From Planctomycetota bacterium (GTDB lineage Bacteria > Planctomycetota > Phycisphaerae > WQYP01): a DNA stretch of 36,377 nt. Both the position numbers and the translations under genes were made by a program. The stretch is taken from NCBI GenBank assembly GCA_021800165.1, contig JAJYZF010000039.1:1-36377 (forward strand). The letters are read 5' to 3'. The notes below the pieces were generated by a model. That model made no database searches. It saw only the letters and a program-made list of their open reading frames with translations, and had not been told where the DNA came from. Positions 35,087 to 36,377 of this stretch are shown here, one piece after another (the first letter of the stretch is position 1; every line of letters starts with the position of its first letter).

Positions 35087-35160
35087 GCGCTGGTAGCTCA
35101 ATTGGATAGAGCGTTGGCCTCCGAAGCCAAAGGTTGTGGGTTCGACTCCCGCCCGGCGCA
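35087..35160 (+). tRNA. tRNA-Arg (anticodon CCG)
   Basis: A 74-base cloverleaf. The acceptor stem GCGCTGG pairs with CCGGCGC (one G-U). The D arm is GCTC/GAGC. The anticodon stem TTGGC/GCCAA holds the loop CTCCGAA (anticodon CCG). The variable loop is AGGTT and the T arm is GTGGG TTCGACT CCCGC. The discriminator is A and the 3' CCA is not encoded. It reads CGG codons. Confidence 0.96.
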
Positions 35161-35207
35161 TTGAATTCGGCAGGCACGGCGCTGTACGGGCGGCGTGGCA
35201 TCAGTAA

Positions 35208-35375
35208 CTGGTGAAGGCCGGCCATGCTTCACGTGAGATTGGGCGCTTTTACGACACCGTCTTTGCCGAGCGGCAGGAGGCGGATTATAACGCACTGGCC
35301 ACCTTTGGCGCGGGCTGCGGCCCGCGAGACGGGAGACGGCGGCTGTGGCCGCAGGAGTTAGAATCTGGGAGCTAG
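35208..35375 (+). pseudogene. Remnant of a HEPN (UPF0332) toxin-like gene
   Basis: The frame from 35208 encodes LVKAGHASREIGRFYDTVFA, then ERQEADYNALATF. This matches the pattern of the C-terminal end of HEPN-domain proteins of the UPF0332 type (a Leu-Val-Lys-x-Gly turn, a helix ending in x-ERQ-EADY, then an aromatic). HEPN proteins act as RNases in HEPN/MNT toxin-antitoxin pairs. The catalytic RxxxxxH part is missing, a stop lies directly upstream, and after 35309 the frame runs into a GC-rich repeat element. It is therefore a dead fragment. The resemblance is from memory of the family; a profile search would settle it. Confidence 0.55.
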
Positions 35376-35398
35376 GAGTTAAAGGCGGCTGCGGCCGC
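35310..35398. repeat. REP-like GC hairpin cluster, copy A
   Basis: Three perfect hairpins with TGYG loops: GCGGGCTGCGGCCCGC at 35310-35325, GCGGCTGTGGCCGC at 35339-35352 and GCGGCTGCGGCCGC at 35385-35398. The spacer after the second carries heptamer-like GGAGCTA GGAGTTA. The 35310-35361 part recurs at 36207-36272, and the 35339-35380 part recurs at 36121-36162. Confidence 0.8.
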
Positions 35399-35414
35399 AG
35401 GGGGGGGCTCACCG

Positions 35415-35447
35415 TCCCGATAGACATCGGGATAAACTCCGGACGCG
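35415..35447. repeat. Hairpin-plus-tag repeat, copy 1
   Basis: TCCCGAT and ATCGGGA form a perfect 7-bp stem with loop AGAC, followed by the tag TAAACTCCGGACGCG (35433-35447). The tag recurs at 35547-35561 behind a different hairpin. Confidence 0.7.
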
Positions 35448-35475
35448 GGGGTACGCAGAGGATGCTGGGAAGCGG

Positions 35476-35510
35476 TCAGCCTTCAGCGGTCAGCTATCAG
35501 CGGTCAGCGG
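35476..35510. repeat. Heptanucleotide array, TCAGCGG type
   Basis: Five tandem 7-base units: TCAGCCT, TCAGCGG, TCAGCTA, TCAGCGG, TCAGCGG. The first five bases TCAGC are constant in each unit. Confidence 0.85.
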
Positions 35511-35528
35511 GAGGACGACCAAATCACC

Positions 35529-35561
35529 ATCCCGGCGCGGCCGGGATAAACTCCGGACGCG
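35529..35561. repeat. Hairpin-plus-tag repeat, copy 2
   Basis: ATCCCGG and CCGGGAT form a perfect 7-bp stem with loop CGCGG. The last base of the stem begins the same tag TAAACTCCGGACGCG as in copy 1. Confidence 0.7.
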
Positions 35562-35581
35562 AAGGGATACGGGGCGCTGCG

Positions 35582-35625
35582 TTGGGTTTTGGGGTAAGAT
35601 TCTCAAGATCGACAAGATCAACAAG
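35582..35625. repeat. Nonanucleotide array behind a G/T-rich lead, copy 1
   Basis: The lead TTGGGTTTTGGGGT (35582-35595) is followed by three 9-base units AAGATTCTC, AAGATCGAC, AAGATCAAC and a partial AAG. The first five bases are constant. Confidence 0.7.
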
Positions 35626-35636
35626 TTTTTTTACGA

Positions 35637-35678
35637 GGAGTTAGGAGTTAGGAGTTAGGAGTCAGGAGTCAGGAGACA
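35637..35678. repeat. Heptanucleotide array, GGAGTTA type
   Basis: Six tandem 7-base units: GGAGTTA three times, GGAGTCA twice, then GGAGACA. The change of the variable bases along the array suggests stepwise duplication. Confidence 0.88.
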
Positions 35679-35683
35679 GGAGG

Positions 35684-35713
35684 TCCCGATGCTTGGCTCC
35701 TGCCACATCGGGA
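35684..35713. repeat. Inverted repeat TCCCGATG / CATCGGGA
   Basis: Perfect 8-bp arms separated by 14 bases. The arm shares TCCCGAT with the hairpin at 35415, so it is probably a longer-looped relative of the same element. Confidence 0.6.
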
Positions 35714-35751
35714 TTTCGGCGTCCATGCCTTAACGGGAGGACGGTGGCGGG

Positions 35752-35786
35752 CAAGATGGCCAGGGTATTTGTTGTTGGCCATCTTG
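35752..35786. repeat. Inverted repeat built on the AAGATGGCC unit
   Basis: CAAGATGGCCA (35752-35762) and TGGCCATCTTG (35776-35786) form a perfect 11-bp stem with a 13-base loop. The AAGATGGCC core is the same unit that is tandemly repeated at 35828. Confidence 0.75.
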
Positions 35787-35812
35787 GACAGGTTGAAAAA
35801 TGGGCGGTTTTG

Positions 35813-35854
35813 TTGGGTTTTTGGGGTAAGATGGCCAAGATGGCCAATGTGGCC
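35813..35854. repeat. Nonanucleotide array behind a G/T-rich lead, copy 2
   Basis: The lead TTGGGTTTTTGGGGT (35813-35827) is followed by AAGATGGCC twice and AATGTGGCC. The lead equals that of copy 1 except for one extra T, while the unit ends differ. Confidence 0.7.
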
Positions 35855-36120
35855 AAACATTTTTAATTTTCCGGGTTAGTGGTCGGTTTTGTGCTTGTTG
35901 CAGGCGCAGCATGGGCATGAGTCGAATTCCTTATTTTGGTGTGGTGCATGGCCTGTGGCTTCGACGGGGGCCACGCGGCCTACGCGTATTTAATTGTCAG
36001 TGATCGCGGGCGATTGGGGCCTGCGGTCAGGCGGAACGAGGCTCGGCTGCGCTGGGCAGTTTCGCCTTCCATCGGGAGTTCCGTTGATGGGTGATAGGCG
36101 GGGTATGGGGGTGGGTAATT
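35855..36120. other. Intergenic stretch, no gene seen
   Basis: About 265 bases between repeat clusters. No protein or RNA gene was recognised. The sequence is less repetitive than its flanks. Confidence 0.5.
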
Positions 36121-36162
36121 GCGGCTGTGGCCGCAGGAGATAGAAGCTGGGAGCTAGCAGTT
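36121..36162. repeat. REP-like hairpin repeat, copy C
   Basis: These 42 bases begin with the hairpin GCGGCTGTGGCCGC and match 35339-35380 with three differences seen by eye. Confidence 0.8.
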
Positions 36163-36206
36163 GGGGTGACGGGTTATTTACCGCAGGGGACGCAGAGGTA
36201 CGCAGA

Positions 36207-36272
36207 GCGGGCTGCGGCCCGCGAGACGGGAGTCGGGAGACGGGAGACGGCGGCTGTGGCCGCAGGAGTTAG
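36207..36272. repeat. REP-like hairpin repeat, copy B, with heptamers
   Basis: The hairpin GCGGGCTGCGGCCCGC (36207-36222) is followed by 7-base units GACGGGA, GTCGGGA, GACGGGA and a partial GACGG (36225-36250), then the hairpin GCGGCTGTGGCCGC (36250-36263). Compared with copy A it carries two additional heptamers. Confidence 0.82.
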
Positions 36273-36372
36273 GAATAGTTCCGAAATAACTTCCCGATTT
36301 GGCAATGGATTATTATGATAAGGAAGTACGGACAGGATGTTCGCAGTGTATGTTTGAATAAAGGATTCGGCC

Positions 36373-36377
36373 ATGGA
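36373..36377 (+). CDS. Probable start of the next gene, cut by the window edge
   Basis: ATG at 36373 is preceded by AAAGGA (36360-36365) with a seven-base spacer, a good ribosome-binding arrangement. Only the first bases are inside the window, so the product is unknown. Confidence 0.35.

Noticed and set aside
34967-35161. 65-codon N-terminal extension of the Gfo/Idh/MocA gene, reading AGVEPTTFGFGGQ
   Set aside because: This is the antisense translation of the tRNA-Arg gene at 35087-35160, a well-known false peptide. The family start with the Rossmann motif is at 34966.
35476-35678. Short tandem arrays as a possible CRISPR
   Set aside because: Units of 7-9 bases without unique spacers and without cas genes; they are simple tandem repeats.
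35662-35918. Three minus-strand frames of about 63 residues in the repeat region
   Set aside because: They overlap one another and consist of the translated nonamer and heptamer repeats; no start signals or domains are seen.
35960-36000. A GGCTTCGACGGGGGCCAC stretch that recalls the 5' end of tmRNA
   Set aside because: Only a short match; there is no tag-peptide frame and no matching tRNA-like 3' half downstream.
36091-36318. Plus-strand 75-residue frame near the right end
   Set aside because: It is composed of the translated hairpin and heptamer repeats and has no ribosome-binding site.

Overview
This 36.4 kb window reads as chromosomal DNA of a Gram-negative-type bacterium, most likely a member of the Planctomycetota, perhaps Phycisphaerae-like. 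The lineage call is an inference from several signs: a PEP-CTERM surface protein, lipid A acyltransferase LpxD (so an outer membrane), the bacterial squalene genes hpnC-hpnD-hpnE, a Gfo/Idh/MocA oxidoreductase of a type I associate with planctomycetes, and frequent TTG starts (cysE-like, argS, cobA-hemD and the EEP gene). No rRNA, phage genes, transposase or CRISPR array was seen.

Left part (1-9.6 kb, + strand). The 3' end of a PEP-CTERM gene is closed by a textbook terminator at 546-575. A promoter then leads into six tightly overlapping genes (662-8191): a glycoside-hydrolase/GT2 fusion with membrane segments, a full-length ABC exporter, two paralogous left-handed beta-helix acyltransferases, a GT-B-like glycosyltransferase and a ChbG/HpnK (YdjC) deacetylase. 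They look like one machine that builds, acylates, deacetylates and exports a glycoconjugate. I do not recognise it as a described pathway, and it is the strongest candidate for an undescribed system. An aldo/keto reductase with its own promoter follows.

Middle (9.9-27.5 kb). On the minus strand lie a DUF2127 membrane protein and the squalene operon hpnC-hpnD-hpnE. Divergent from it on the plus strand are ispH (last step of the MEP pathway, which supplies the isoprenoid precursors that HpnCDE consume) and a TgpA-like membrane transglutaminase. Then, on the minus strand, come a serine acetyltransferase, hisA and hisH, a His-rich OmpA-like lipoprotein, an EEP-family protein that lacks a catalytic Glu, an SDR oxidoreductase, lpxD, thrC and a fused cobA-hemD.

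Right part (27.7-35.2 kb). On the plus strand are arfB with an apparently leaderless promoter, rsfS with a histone-H1-like basic tail, and argS coupled to it. On the minus strand are tsaD, a pseudo-receiver protein, an FAH-family hydrolase and a Gfo/Idh/MocA oxidoreductase. A tRNA-Arg(CCG) gene sits at 35087-35160.

Right end (35.2-36.4 kb). This stretch has no intact gene. Directly after the tRNA is a decayed piece of a HEPN (UPF0332) toxin-like gene, cut off where a repeat element begins. The rest is a mosaic of small repeats: six GC-rich hairpins with TGYG loops, three heptanucleotide arrays with different cores, two nonanucleotide arrays and several perfect inverted repeats. A start codon with a good ribosome-binding site at the last bases suggests that the next gene begins at the window edge.
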